Below, in pieces: positions 25,387 to 40,660 of a stretch of DNA of 64,000 nucleotides (positions are counted from its first letter, which is position 1; each line of letters begins with the position of its first letter). The stretch is from positions 159,963,292-160,027,291 of the forward strand of contig OZ023266.1 of assembly GCA_964006375.1 (NCBI GenBank), read 5' to 3'. Source of the DNA: Tillus elongatus (taxonomy: Eukaryota > Arthropoda > Insecta > Coleoptera > Cleridae). A program made the translations under genes and the position numbers. The notes under the pieces were generated by a model. It saw only the letters and a program-made list of their open reading frames with translations. It did no database searches and had not been told where the DNA came from.

Positions 25387-25875
25387 AGTGAATTTTCTTT
25401 AAAAAAATTCACTAATGAGGAGATCCCGACTTTTGAATTTTGAAAAAATTTCTTCACACCGATAACTCAAAAAATAATGGGTCGATTTTGATTAACTTTG
25501 GTGAATAAATTCCTTTTGCAAATGGCTTGGATAAGTTTGTTAGCCAGGAAAATCTGCCCAGGTTTTCCCGGAAAATTTTGTATTTTCTTTCGAAAAAAAT
25601 TTATATCTCCGGAATTAATAAAGTAAGGGCAACGCGGGTTTATATCCTTATAGATAAGTTACCTACCAAAATTTAGCTATGTAGGTTAAAGGAGAAAAAA
25701 GTTATAGGCATTTAAAGAAAAATAAATTGGGGTTTTTCTCAAAACGTCAAAGTTACAAGATATGAAAAAAAATGTATATATTAATTATAGGGTGTCTTGA
25801 GCTACATCTTAAAGAAATATTTCCACAATCACAGGATGGCCCATAAGTCGTTGGTGATACAAATTTTCTTTTTTT

Positions 25876-26730
<855 letters not shown>

Positions 26731-27677
26731 TTTTTTTTAATCAAACACGCCTTATGTTATTGCATTTTTGCATTTTCCATCGAAATATAATGCATGCTTG
26801 TAACAAAAGAAATTCTGGATGCAGCAAGTGCGTTATGGTAGCGAATTTTGATCAAATGCTTCATATTTGAATAGCCCAATTTGCTATTAACCTATAAGGT
26901 TGACCAAGAAACGAGTTTTTCCGGGAACACTTTAAGTTTACTTTTGGAAATTTTTGTACATTTTCACACAATAAAGTTATTTTTATGAAACATGGCACAT
27001 TGTTTTTACTATATAGGTTATACTGGTAACCAAAATTGATGCCTGCTTTCTTAAACAGAAAACACACATATTTCCAATAAAAACATTTTTATGAAAATTC
27101 ACTACCATAACGCACTTGCTGCGTCCAGAGTTTTTTATTCATTATTTGTTACATTTGTTTGTATGCATTACTGGCTATATTGTAGTATGGGTGAATAAAC
27201 CTATTGTTATTCAATTAAAACCAACAGATTTACACATTACTTTATAACGTTGCGATTATTATAAGAAAGTTTTGATTATAACAAATAAAACTTCAAACAA
27301 TTAAGTGCGTTGTCAACTTTCTTACAGTTGATCATTCTTAAAAGGGTAAGCTAAACTTTGTTTGAAATTTTCTCACCTGGCTAATAATAATCTTCAAAGG
27401 AAAATGCCTCAAAATTTATTAAACGGAGAATATGGAGATATGTCGTATGTTCATGGGTTCTGTAATGAAAACAGTCGAGCTGCTTCAGAGAATATGCTAG
27501 AAGATTGTCAGGACGTCATATATCTAATCACCAGACTTTTTCTAAAGTGCCAACTGCAAATCGAACGAACCTTAAGAAATAGGCTATTTAGAACGTAAAG
27601 AATTTTTACTAAGTACCGTTGAAAATAATCCTAGAATTAGCACCCGAAGAATTGTAAGTGCATTACATCTATCACCA

Positions 27678-27687
27678 TCTACAGTTT
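27678..27687 (+). repeat. left target-site duplication of LINE 3
   Basis: TCTACAGTTT, repeated at 29288-29297. Confidence 0.8.
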
Positions 27688-29287
27688 ATTTTCCTCCCTC
27701 AGGGTTCGTCCGCGGCGTTGCTGCCCCGATACCACTGCAACCTTTGGTTTATTGTGCATGCCCTTAGTCTTACTCCACCCATTCCTGAATCACTGTGCCT
27801 TGAACTAGTCTGCACAGCGATTGGTAGGATGAAGTTTTATAATGCTTTGTCTTCGGTCTATACTGACCGTAGATCAGTTGTCTTTTGCGGTGCAGAGCTT
27901 TACACTCGCACAAGATGTGCTGGGCTGATTCCAAACCCCCCCCCCCTCTCCCCACCTCGCCGCAGAGTCTGCATGCGAGGTCTCCCTCGAACCTCCACAT
28001 TTCATGCAGGTGTTCCTTGACTGCCATGTGTCCCGTCAAGAGACCTGTTATGTTTCTGAGCTGTCCTCTGCTAATATTTAGCAGCTGCACAGCTCTCTTT
28101 GAACTGGGTTCGTCAATTATTGACTTCCCATGTCTGAGCCCTGGACAGTCTGCCCGGTACACCTTGTGTTGGTTTCTGACCCAGGACTTAAAGGCTCCCT
28201 GGCAGTGCTCTATGTCACGCCCAGAGCCGGTTCTGGTCCCATAAATGGTTCTGCTGACCATATCTTCGCGAGAGTGTCAGCTTCTTCATTGCCTTTGACC
28301 CCCGAATGACCTGGGTCCAGATGAGGCCCCAGCCAGGTCGCTCGTCTCGTCTCGGCACTCACTCACCAGCCAGGAGTTCACCCGTGGGCTACTTGGGGCC
28401 TTAAGGGCTGCCTGGCTGTCTGTGGCTATGAGGATCCGCTTGTTGGTGCAGCCCCACCTCTTGTTCTTCTGCGCACAGTGCAGAATAACGTACATTTCGG
28501 CCTGAAAAACCGTGGCATGGGCTCCGAGGGAAATACTATGACTTACCCTCGATCCTTCCGAATAAACACCTGCCCCGTCCCACGCTCCCCGCGGGATCCG
28601 TCCGTGAACCAGACAAGCGCGCCCCGTGGTATGCCCGGCGTCTCCTCCCGCCATGCCTCACGGTCGTGGATCTCCACTGTAAAGTGGTTGCATATTCGCG
28701 GGCTCGCAACGTCTGATCTCATTTCAAGCATGGTCTCCTTCACGATCTTCTGAATTTTGCAGTGGCCCCTGAAGCCTGGGTTGATCTTAAGTCTACCATT
28801 GCAGGCTAGTCTGTATAGTCCTAGCCTGGCCTCACCCATAATAACTAAGTGTAGGGGAAGGGGGCAGATCCAGCAACACCTCCATGGCGGCTTTTGGGGT
28901 TCAAGACATGGCCCCTGTGATTCCTAGGCAAGCCATCCTTTGGATCTTGCCTAGTTTTTGTTTGGCACTGGATTGTGTCACATTAGGCCACCAGACCAGT
29001 GCCGCGTATGTTACCGATGGTCTGACCACCCTTGTGTACAGCCAGTGGGCCATACTAGGTCTTAGTCTCCACGTTTTTCCATATAGCCGATTAGTGACGG
29101 CTAAGGTCACGACTGCCTTACGCAGTATTTTTTCAATGTGACCATTCCAGGTTAGCTTAGAGTCCAATACGACCCCAAGATATTTTACCTCCCTGGCCAT
29201 TGGAATGTTCCTACCGTATAGAGTGAGAGTTCTGTGGCTATCCCACTTTCTCCTCCTCGTAAACGGTATGGCGGTTGCTTTCTCGGC
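27688..29287 (-). mobile_element. LINE 3: 5'-truncated RNase H-containing LINE (I/R1/LOA-like) inserted in a transposase gene
   Basis: Minus-strand order: RT C-terminus (29200-28901; VKYLGVVLDSKLTWNGHIEK and SVTYAALVWWPN); a connecting segment (28839-28543) ending with LVWFTDGSRGERGTG, the first RNase H aspartate; 28654-28286 with TVFQAEMYVILHCA (E) and IATDSQAALKAP (D); and 28261-27770, which ends in a zinc-knuckle-like CRLCGEVGRG...HILCECKAL (CCHC). Several frameshifts separate these pieces. The RT catalytic YADD and everything upstream are missing, as expected from 5' truncation. Flanked by a 10-bp duplication (TCTACAGTTT), which fixes its borders. Confidence 0.88.
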
Positions 29288-29297
29288 TCTACAGTTT
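29288..29297 (+). repeat. right target-site duplication of LINE 3
   Basis: Copy of 27678-27687. The transposase reading resumes in it. Confidence 0.8.
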
Positions 29298-29455
29298 GGC
29301 GAAGATTACAAAAACATCGACTTTACTCTTTTCATATGCAAGTAGTGCAACGGCTGCAGCCAGAAGATTATGTTTATGGCTTACATTTCAGTCAGTGAAT
29401 TGTCAGAAACCGAACCGTTTTCTAGATCATAATGGAGAGCTTCGAATTTGACTCA

Positions 29456-29584
29456 GCCTGTATATAAACATATAAAAATTGAAACTTACACCAGATGTTG
29501 GTTTTAAGTGACCTAGTCCGCGCTCAGTTAAAGAAATTCTATTAAAATTTGAATGTCGCGATCTTCTCATTAGCGAATTTGCTA
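29456..29584 (-). mobile_element. H-family 5' fragment without TA core
   Basis: Contains aaacatataaaaattgaaac, the GCGCTCA block and GATCTTCTCATTAGCGAATTT, with no long TA tract. It lies just beyond the transposase relic. Confidence 0.65.
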
Positions 29585-30297
29585 GAACTGACACTGATGA
29601 TATGAGCTCTATGGAATCTACCACGCACTCATTTAAAATTAAGTCTTACAATCCATACCGGTCCATAAGCGATTTTGTTTTATGTAAATTCGCTAATATA
29701 ATAATAATAGCCACAGATATTGTATGCAATAAATTACTCTTTTATGAGATGGGACATACATTTTTGAAGGTCTGATGAAACCATATCTTTCATGAAATTC
29801 AAAAACTCATAAAACAAGCAATAAAAGTCATTTTAAATTTGAAAGGCGGTCTATTAAATTTTCAAGTTATTTACAGGCTTCGATCAAATATTTAGATTTC
29901 GAGCCATATTATTGACTGTAATAATTTTAGTTTTAGTTTCTGTCTGAACATTTGTCCGTGACGTTAATGGTTCTATTTTTACTGCAGCGGTAGGAACAAT
30001 AAAAGTAAATCAAACTCTTTAAATGACACAACTTGAATTTCTTGGCAACGGTGGAGCGGAAAGGTGATAAACTATTGTTATAATAAAAATAGAATTTTGT
30101 GTCTCTCTTGGCTAACATTGCACTTGGGTCAACTTCGCTAAACCGAGTGCTGATTTTTAACCGTAATCCTATATTACTAGTTCATAATAAATGCACCATT
30201 ATTATCAAAACTAAATGTTGCACATTACCTCTTCCTCACCATCATTAAATGCAGTAGCGGCTCGTACCTTATCCATTGGGGGTGCACACAAAAAAAA
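29585..30297. other. no gene seen; a scrap of H terminus near 29668-29697
   Basis: AT-rich. Only a worn 5' terminus hairpin (AGCGATTTTG...AAATTCGCT) is recognisable. Confidence 0.5.
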
Positions 30298-31012
<715 letters not shown>

Positions 31013-31809
31013 AAAAATGAAGGGCTAGCTTCTTCTTTCCCAGAAAATGTATTATAAAAAAACCTACTGACTAAACTAACTAAACTCAATAATTATTAAC
31101 TACTTATTAAGTTTTTCTCTAGTAAGTTATAGTTTATAGTAGTTAAAAAGTCCTTTCCTTTGATAATTACTAACACAAATCACAATTCTGTCAACACTCA
31201 GCATTCACTTTAGTTTATAAGTTATAACATAACTTTTAATCTGGTGTAGGTAATCCTAAACTTTTAATATTTACCGTAGAATTTGAGTCTAACTGTGAAA
31301 AGTTAACCTTTAAAATATTATCCACTAAATTAATCACAGTATCACAATTATTTTGTCCACTTATTAAGCAACCCGAAGTAGTAGCCACAATAATAATAAT
31401 AATTGTCTTGTTAGAACATGTAAACAGCAACGCAATGATCTTTTCCAAGGCAGGCGGCAGTGCGCGCGCACGTGCGCACTTATTGAGGAGCTGCCCCTGA
31501 TCAAATATATCACATAAGTAATAGCTAAAGGAGTTTCTTTTCAGCGAATCAGATTTTACTTAACCCTCCGCAACTAATATGCGACGTTAGAACACCACAG
31601 CTAACATTGGTCTCTGGGACCAACTTCAGAAACCCTTTAAAAACAAATTCACTATAAGTAGGTATAGATGGTATGTTCTGGGCCCACCTGCCACCTACCA
31701 CGTTCCACCTACCGCAATGTGTGTGACGTAATCTAAGTTCGCGTCTGCAAAATCCAAGAAGATCGCAAAATAATCGAAAATCTCAGGCAGTCGCGTTAGG
31801 TTTACAAAA

Positions 31810-31810
<1 letters not shown>
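31013..31810. other. no gene seen
   Basis: Includes a 70-codon minus-strand frame (31236-31448) without recognisable motif. Nothing else is supportable. Confidence 0.5.

Positions 31811-31895
<85 letters not shown>
31811..31895. repeat. (TA)n microsatellite
   Basis: About 85 bp of TA repeat without H-family flanks. Confidence 0.95.
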
Positions 31896-31897
<2 letters not shown>

Positions 31898-32174
31898 TTC
31901 TAAATTTGAACAAAAATGTTTCGGCGAATAGAGTAGGTCCGGTTCTATGTAGTCCATTGTTCGAACAGGTTTTCTTAATAATTAGTGTGCTCTTCTAAGA
32001 TGGAATATTTGATAATGACACACAATCTTACAAAAGCAGGTATGCAGTCTTAATTACGAGTATTTAAGACTCAACAGTGGGGGTCTGTATGTATACCTTC
32101 GTAGAGGACACTCTTCGCAACTGGTTGACAACTAACATATAAAACGTTGCTCTAGTCGTTATTCGCTTAGTTTG

Positions 32175-32260
32175 CTCATTCCTCTGATGATGCTAACATC
32201 GTTTGCGAAACTATCGTCAGGTGTAAAAACTGTGTTCTCCAAATTGTGCTTATTGGTTTT
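32175..32260 (+). mobile_element. PLE terminal-region remnant with hammerhead-like motif
   Basis: Aligns with the reverse complement of 13290-13375 beside the PLE relic: CTGATGA-TGCTAAC, GTTTGCGAAAC, TATCGTCAGGT, then AAAACTGTGTTCTCCAAATT. No coding sequence is attached. Confidence 0.55.
32181..32221 (+). ncRNA. hammerhead-like motif, core nearly complete
   Basis: CCT, CTGATGA (32184-32190), T, GC...GC, GAAAC, loop TATC, GTC (32216-32218), AGG. CCT/AGG can form stem I, AC/GT stem III. A single extra T after CTGATGA and a weak stem II argue against full activity. The same extra base occurs in the 13331 relative, so it may be a family feature. Confidence 0.45.
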
Positions 32261-33086
32261 TTACACATTAATTCAAATCGTTGAACTTCTCGCGATACTG
32301 TAAACTTGCTGCTTGGAGGTCCGTTGGGTTGACTTTCATCAAACACATGACAATCTTCAAAATGTTTTTTTTTAGATCACCGAATCCAACAATTATCGAC
32401 AATTTAATGCGCTCAATATCGGACAAATTCATTCTGGTTTACGTATTTTTAACTTATGATATACAGTTTTGTTATAATCTTTGACAGACATGGAATAACG
32501 TCAATAGAAAACTTCATTTTATGAAATAAAGAAATAACTTTTTGCTTTTCTCCTAATTAACTTTAACTTTATATTATCAAAGTATCGAACAGTGTTAGTA
32601 AACACCTTAGATACCTTTTAGGAAATAAAACTCTTTGCGATATATTGGAGTTATTTCTTACTTTAATGCGGTAATAATTTTCTTTGCAAGAAAAAACAAC
32701 ATTAAACGAAACTGTATCAAATAACTCTGTGTCCAAGTCCCGAAAAGTACTTAGTCTCAGAGTTAATTTATAGCACTTTCCGAAACAAAGAAACTAATTA
32801 GTGGTGAACTGTGGAAGTTAGTAGCGAGAAATCAAAGCGAGAACGAACAAATGTCAAACGCAGACCGCGAAAAGCTAATATAAAATGACAATATATCATT
32901 TTCTGGCGATGGTGCCTTGCCAGATCCAAAGTAAACACTGTAACAGGTTTCATAAAACTTGCGGTACAGTTAGAGTTATCCGGTCAAAAGTGTGAATTTA
33001 CTTTTGCTTTCTACATGTTTGTTACTCTATTATTTTGATCCTTTATCGCTTGAGTTTATTTTACAACACGTCATCCTTATTAGTAA
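32261..33086. other. no gene seen
   Basis: Unassigned AT-rich sequence. The 67-aa frame at 32281-32484 shows no motif. Confidence 0.5.
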
Positions 33087-33110
33087 CTAAGGCTAGATGC
33101 ATTCTCACCA

Positions 33111-33171
33111 CAATTAGAACCGTTGACCGGGTTCGCTCTAATTAGCGCTCGTCAGTACGGCATACTAATTG
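33111..33171 (-). ncRNA. decayed hammerhead ribozyme
   Basis: Stem I outer pairs, CTGACGA and the GTC triplet remain. A15.1 has become C (GAACC for GAAAC), one stem II pair is lost and the 1.1/2.1 pair is A-A. Probably inactive. Confidence 0.7.
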
Positions 33172-33426
33172 CAGCGGAAATACACCTATAAAGTAATTGA
33201 GCTATGGTAGCCAGCCTTCCAACACTAAGTGAGATATAAGACACGAGGCACGTGCCACCTCGTTGCGGAACCAAATAGTATGTTGTCACATCAGCTGCAA
33301 ATAACACAAAGTGTTAAAAAAATAGAGACTGTATACAATCAACTAACAATTTAGTAAATTGTCAACCCTGGACCATTTCTACCGTAATATAGGAACAAAG
33401 TATGTGAGGCTAGAGCATTATCACCA

Positions 33427-33487
33427 TAATTAGAACCGTTGACCGGTTTCGCTCTAATTATAGCCCGTCAGTACGGCATACTAATTG
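33427..33487 (-). ncRNA. decayed hammerhead ribozyme
   Basis: The core reads CTGACGG (A9 to G) and stem II is weakened. GAAACCGGTC is intact. Probably inactive. Confidence 0.68.
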
Positions 33488-34161
33488 CAGTGAGAACACA
33501 TCTATAAAGTAATACGGCTATGGTAGCCAGCCGTCCAACACTAAGTGAAACGTAAAACACGAAGCACGTGCCGCCATCTCATTGCGGAACCAAGTAATCT
33601 GTTGTCACGGCAGCTCCAAATGACACAGAATGTTAAAAAATACAGACTGTATACAATCAACTAACAATTAAGTCAATTGTCAACCCTGGACCATTTCTAT
33701 CCTAGTCTCACATACTTTGTCCCTATATTAGGGTATAAATGGGCCAGGGCTGACAATTTACAAAATTGTTAGTTGGTTATATACAGTATCTATTTTTTAA
33801 CATTGTGTTCGAGCTGCCGTGACAACATAATACTTGGTTCCGCAACGAGGTGGCGGCACGTGCTTCGTATTGGAAGGCTGGCTACCATAGCCCTATCACT
33901 TTATAGGTGTATTTTCGCTGCAATTAATATGCCGTGCTGACGAGATCTAATTAGGGTAGAGATGGGCCAGGTCTGGCAATTTTCTAAATTGTTAGTTGGT
34001 TGTATACAGTCTCTATTTGTTAATATTTCGTGTTATTTAGATCTGTCGTGACAACTTGATTCTGCAACGAGGTGGTGGCACGTGCTTCGTGTCTTACATC
34101 TCACTTAGTGTTAGAAGACTGGCTACCATAGCCGTATTACCTTATGGGTATATTTTCGCTG

Positions 34162-34222
34162 CAATTAGAATGCCGTACTGACGAGCTCTAATTAGAGCGA
34201 AACCTGTCTACGGTTCTAATTG
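34162..34222 (+). ncRNA. hammerhead ribozyme, near-intact
   Basis: CTGACGA, stem II GCTCT-AATT-AGAGC, GAAA and GTC are all kept. Only stem III has a mismatch (ACC/TGT). Stem I is strong (CAATTAG/CTAATTG; GCCGTA/TACGGT). It is the best candidate for activity in this array. Confidence 0.78.
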
Positions 34223-34481
34223 TGGTGAGAATGCATCTGGTCTTACATACTTTGTTCCTATATTAGGGTAGAAATGGGCCAGGGCTGACAATTTACTAAA
34301 TTGTTAGTTGGTTGTATACAGTCTCTATTTTTTAACATTCCGTGTTATTTGAATCTGTCGTGACAACATACTACTTGATTCTGCAACGAGTTGGCGGCAC
34401 GTTGCTTCGTGTCTTACATCTCACTTAGTGTTAGAAGGCTGGCTACCATAGCTCAATTACCTTATAGGTGTATTTCCGCTG

Positions 34482-34542
34482 CAATTAGTATGCCGTACTG
34501 ACGAGCTCTAATTAGAGAGAAACCGGTCTACGGTTCAAATTG
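34482..34542 (+). ncRNA. hammerhead ribozyme with stem II defect
   Basis: The core is intact, but the conserved G10.1-C11.1 pair has become G-A (AGAGA for AGAGC) and the outer stem I has one mismatch. Confidence 0.72.
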
Positions 34543-34732
34543 TGGTGAGAATGCATCTGGTCTTACATAATTTGTTTATTAGGGAAAAAATGGGCCAGGG
34601 CTGACAATTTACTAAATTGTTAGTTGGTTGTATACAGTCTCTATTTTTTCACGTTATGTGTTATTTGGAGCGGCCGTGACAACATACTACTTGGTTACGC
34701 AACGAGGTAGCGGCACGTGCTTCGTGTCTTAC

Positions 34733-36410
34733 GAGACATTGCGCAGATGGGTAGATTGAACGCTAAAAAGTAGGATGGTGTACACAGTATTGTTGGGAGA
34801 AACCGTAGTTAGTCGAGTTGAAGGAAGCTACCCACAGAGGGGAGTATTGCCTCCCCTGCTGTGGAACTTGATAATGGATGCACTGCCGAGAAGATTGGGA
34901 CGGATTGAATCTCCTAGGTTATGCAAACTATCTGATTATTTTAGTCTAATTAGATATAAAAATGACTATTTAAGAACGCATGCAACTCGCTCCAATGCTA
35001 GTAAAAAGAGAGGCCACCAAGGGTGGCGTACGGGTCAGTCCTAAAAAGTACTGAATAGTACATTTTATCAGAAAGAGGAACACTGAGAAACCTGTTCCTC
35101 AGTTCCTACAGGATAAGCCAATTCCTGTGCTGAAGGAGGTAAAGATTTGGAAGTCATCCTAGAAACTTAACTAACCTGGAAGCAGCAGATTTTTTTAAAT
35201 CGATAAGCAGCCTTATGACGGTCAGACGAATGTACAACAAAGGTTGGGGTCTGAAACCCTTTTAGGTACACTAGCTATATAATAGGGTGGTAAAACTAAT
35301 TATAACAAACACCGTATTTGAATGGCGGACAAAGCCAGACAAAAAGCAACGAAACTGAAACTAAACGAAATAAGAGAACTTAGTGGTTTGGGAATTAAAA
35401 GGGCGATGGGTACCACCCCCACAGCGACAATAGATATACTTTTAGACCTACCACCCCTTTATGCTGTAAGAGGCATGACTATCAGTAGTCTTCAAGACGT
35501 CCTTCCGGATAGGGAGGACGAAACCCAACTACCATATTGAGGACAGATCTCTGCTGGTACACTGACGGCTTCGAAACCGATCGGGGGCATGAGCCGGCGT
35601 ATATAGGAGCAAAATCGATGCAAGGATATGATCTACCCTCGGAAGGTGTGCAACCATACACCAGGCAGAAGTTTATACCATCGAGATGTATGCGAGGGAA
35701 ATTATACAAAACCATTGCGCACACAAATCGATAAAAATATATTCAGACAGCCAAGCTGCAATAGAGGCACTTAGTTTCTAGCGCTGTACTTAAGAAACTG
35801 TATATAGCTGTAAATATGCTCTCAGCGAACTAGGCAGCTGCAATGAGGTGTCGTTGGTCTGGATACCGGGTCATATCGATCCAGAACCGGTGCTGGGGAT
35901 AACAGCATGCACAGCAAAACACACCTTAAAGACCTGGACAGACAGAATGACAATCCAGCAATGGTACAATCTTCCAGGATTAGCACACTCTAAGGCCTTC
36001 ATAAATGGCCTTTCAGAGTCAAGGGCTAAAAAACGTATACAGCTAAACACACAACAACTAAGAACTCTGGTCGGCCAGTACACGGGACATGGCCGCTTGC
36101 ATCACCACATGCACCGAGTTGGTCTTGGTCAGGAGACCGAGTGCCGGCTGTGTATGGAGAGTAACGAAACAGCAGAGCACCTGCTATGTTCCTGTGCGGC
36201 TGCGGAGGAGACAAGACACATGCTATTTGGCAAGACACAGCTTACACCAGAAGATCTGGGTCAACTTTCGCCCACACAAATTTTCACGCCTCTGTAGAAA
36301 GTTAGATTTGTTGGGTGAAATGTAAGACAATTCAATGTGAGCCACAATAGACTTTAAGGTCTCAGTGGAAGGACCGTTATGGCACACTCACAATTTAACC
36401 TAACCTAACC
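34733..36410 (+). mobile_element. LINE 4: RNase H-containing LINE, 5'-truncated and internally deleted, telomere-like tail
   Basis: Starts mid-RT at 34733 (ETLRRWVD), then LLGETVVSRVEGSYPQRGVL and PPLLWNLIMDALPRR (motif B). The catalytic YADD region is lost. RT thumb pieces LMTVRRMYNKGWGLKP and IKRAMGTTPTATIDILLDLP (35390-35460) follow. RNase H pieces come in shifting frames: WYTDGFETDRG (D), HQAEVYTIEMYA (E), IYSDSQAAIEAL (D), then VWIPGHIDPEP (35850-35890). The C-terminus has CRLCMESNETAEHLLCSC (CCHC). It ends in AACCTAACCTAACCC (about 36396-36410). The best frame, 35848-36297 (149 aa), is only the C-terminal part. Same general type as LINE 3. Confidence 0.85.
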
Positions 36411-36419
36411 CAAAAGGCA

Positions 36420-38800
<2,381 letters not shown>

Positions 38801-38927
38801 TAAATAATTGTATACTCGTATATTATGTATGTCCTAATTTTTATTTTGCAATATCTTATTTGTTTCAGAATATATAAATAAAAACCATGTCAACAAAATA
38901 ATTCCTGACATCAGCCCAGATGCAGAC
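38801..38927. other. no feature
   Basis: Short AT-rich spacer between LINE 5 and a SINE. Confidence 0.5.
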
Positions 38928-39108
38928 CCTCTGTGGTTCTGTGGTAAGAACGTGTGCCTCTGAACCGAAGCTTATTGGGTTCGATCCCAGGGTTTTCTTT
39001 CCTTTTTAAGTTCATACTGTACAATTAACATCAACCGAGGTTGTGGCATTGTATTTAACCAAGCTAAATGTGTGCACATTCAGTCCTTCAGAGGGGGCGT
39101 ATACTTAG
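38928..39108 (+). mobile_element. tRNA-derived SINE, 3'-truncated copy
   Basis: GTGGTTCTGTGGTAAGAACG (A-box region), GGGTTCGATCCCAGGG (a perfect B box), then the family body to about CTTCAGAGGGGGCGTA, after which similarity stops. Confidence 0.75.
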
Positions 39109-39318
39109 TTTTATTAGCAACTATTTATTTTTGTCAAACTATTGAAACAATCCTAAGACAGAAGTTATGCTATTGTGGTACCTCTATAGGAGATTATTTT
39201 AGTTTAAGAGACGCCTTGTCTTTCTTTTAAAGAATTTTTACACCAAAACCACGAAGTCTTCATACAGCAAGATAATTATTTTTAAATTGTAAATAAATAA
39301 GAAGCATATTCACCTTTT

Positions 39319-39450
39319 AGCTATTTTCGTAGAAAAAATGCGCTATTAAGGAGACCGCTACTTTTGAATTTTTAACAAATTTCTTCAAATGAGCGCAAAC
39401 TAGCTTAACTAGAACCCGCATCTGTGATCAGTTTCAATTTTTATTTGTAC
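39319..39450 (+). mobile_element. H-family 5' fragment
   Basis: AGCTATTTTCGTAG, AAGGAGACCGC, GAGCGCAAACTAG and GATCAGTTTCAATTTTTAT follow the family order. No TA tract. Confidence 0.65.
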
Positions 39451-39732
39451 CATAAGCTGTCGTAATTTTTTTTAGTAAGAATCAGGCTAAGTTAAATATT
39501 TTTTCTTTTTTATGTGACCCCCACAAAAGTGAGCCTATGGGTGATAAATCTGGCGGTCTATGGAATATCTTCTCCCAACTCACCGATTTGTAAATTATGG
39601 TCATGCTAATATACGAAGTAGTATTCGAAATAATGCACATCATTCTGGATAATGTCAGTCAACATTGGATCTACGGTGTTCTCGAAAGTAATTCCAAGTA
39701 CATATCTTGAGTTAGATTACCAGGTAAGAAAA

Positions 39733-39975
39733 GTCTGGACGCAGCAAATACGTTATAGTAGTCAATTCTTATAAAATTATTTTTAATAGCAAATATGCCT
39801 TTTTTAATGAAGGCAGGCATCAAATTTGGTTACCAGTATAATCTACATAGGAAAGCAATGTACCATATTTCATCAAAAGAACTTTATTGAAAAAGAACAA
39901 AAATTTTCCAGACATAAACTTACGATGTTCCCCAAAAACTGGTCCGATTTTTCTGGCCAACGAACCTGCTATTTA
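39733..39975 (-). mobile_element. H-family 3' fragment
   Basis: Hairpin terminus GTCTGGACGCAGCAAATACG at 39733, then the 3' module (AGCAGGCATC, GGTTACCAGTATAA). Confidence 0.65.
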
Positions 39976-40261
39976 CCCATCTAGCAAGATATAATTATTC
40001 ACAAACAGCTTTCCGACGGAACTCCCCAAAAAAATTTATGTTAAAATTTGAAAACAATTTGTTCAAGAAAATCCGAAAATATTTTTTTTACAATAATTTA
40101 TTAATCATCTATTACCAAAATGTCACGAAAATCTTACAATAAATGAGTTCTACGGAAAGACAAAAGAATTTCTGCGAAAATCGGCTAACTATTTTTTTTA
40201 TTTGCCTAAAGAAAACATAAAATTCAAATTATCTACCTAATCTGTTACTAAGTTTAAAAAA

Positions 40262-40660
40262 GGTTCGGGACGCAGCAAGTGCGTTATAGTAGTATATTTT
40301 TATAAGAGTTGTAAACTATTAGTACCACATATTATTAAAACTAATTATTTAAATTAAAATGGACCTGGGAGATCGGTTTTAGTGTCCAAGTTATCGATTA
40401 TTTGAAAAAAGTTATATTTTATATAGAGCTAGAAAACTTAAATTTGGTCTTAGATATAATATCTATGTACTACAAGTCTCTTAAAAAATTGTGTTACAAA
40501 TTCCATTAAAGTTGCAAAAGTTTTTCAGAAAAAGATTAATTATTTACAAAGGGACTGTACCTGCAAAATTATAATTATCACCGGTATTTTTCCTTATTAA
40601 TTGCTTGGATGGTTTTGTTTTAGTCTACCCATCCAGTTTTTGCAAACAATAAATAACACA
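40262..40660 (-). mobile_element. H-family 3' fragment, subfamily c
   Basis: Terminus GGTTCGGGACGCAGCAAGTG at 40262, then a body shared with 61461-61760 (TTAAATTAAAATGG, GTTTTAG-GTCCAAGTTATCG). Confidence 0.65.

Larger units (their letters stand above)
27362..29400 (+). pseudogene. mariner-like transposase, N-terminal half, split by a LINE
   Basis: 27400-27598 encodes the N-terminal helix-turn-helix (DUF4817-like) region common in insect mariner-like transposases (YGDMSYVHGFCNENSRAASE). In another frame 27620-27687 gives NPRISTRRIVSALHLSPSTV. After a 1.6-kb LINE the same reading continues from 29291: VWRRLQKHRLYSFHMQVVQR, LQPEDYVYGLHFSQ. The gene was therefore interrupted mid-domain. A stop at about 29398 and frame breaks before 27620 show it was dead or died later. 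The catalytic DDE part is absent here; the relic at 15330-16010 shows that part of the same family. Confidence 0.78.
33087..34732. mobile_element. diverged retrozyme-like array with decayed hammerheads
   Basis: Units of about 310-320 bp related to the 3351-5358 array (aacaatTTAgTAAATTGt, TAGAGACTGTATACA, AACACTAAGTGA landmarks) but well diverged from it and each other. The left arm (33087-33698) is on the minus strand and the right arm (33699-34732) on the plus strand, the same minus-then-plus layout as the other two arrays. Four HHR folds can be read, plus one cut in half at 33921-33955. No flanking duplication was found; the right border is exactly where LINE 4 begins. Confidence 0.75.

Noticed and set aside
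31236..31448. 70-aa minus-strand frame with a TAA-repeat-encoded isoleucine run
   Set aside because: Low complexity, no motif, no gene structure around it.
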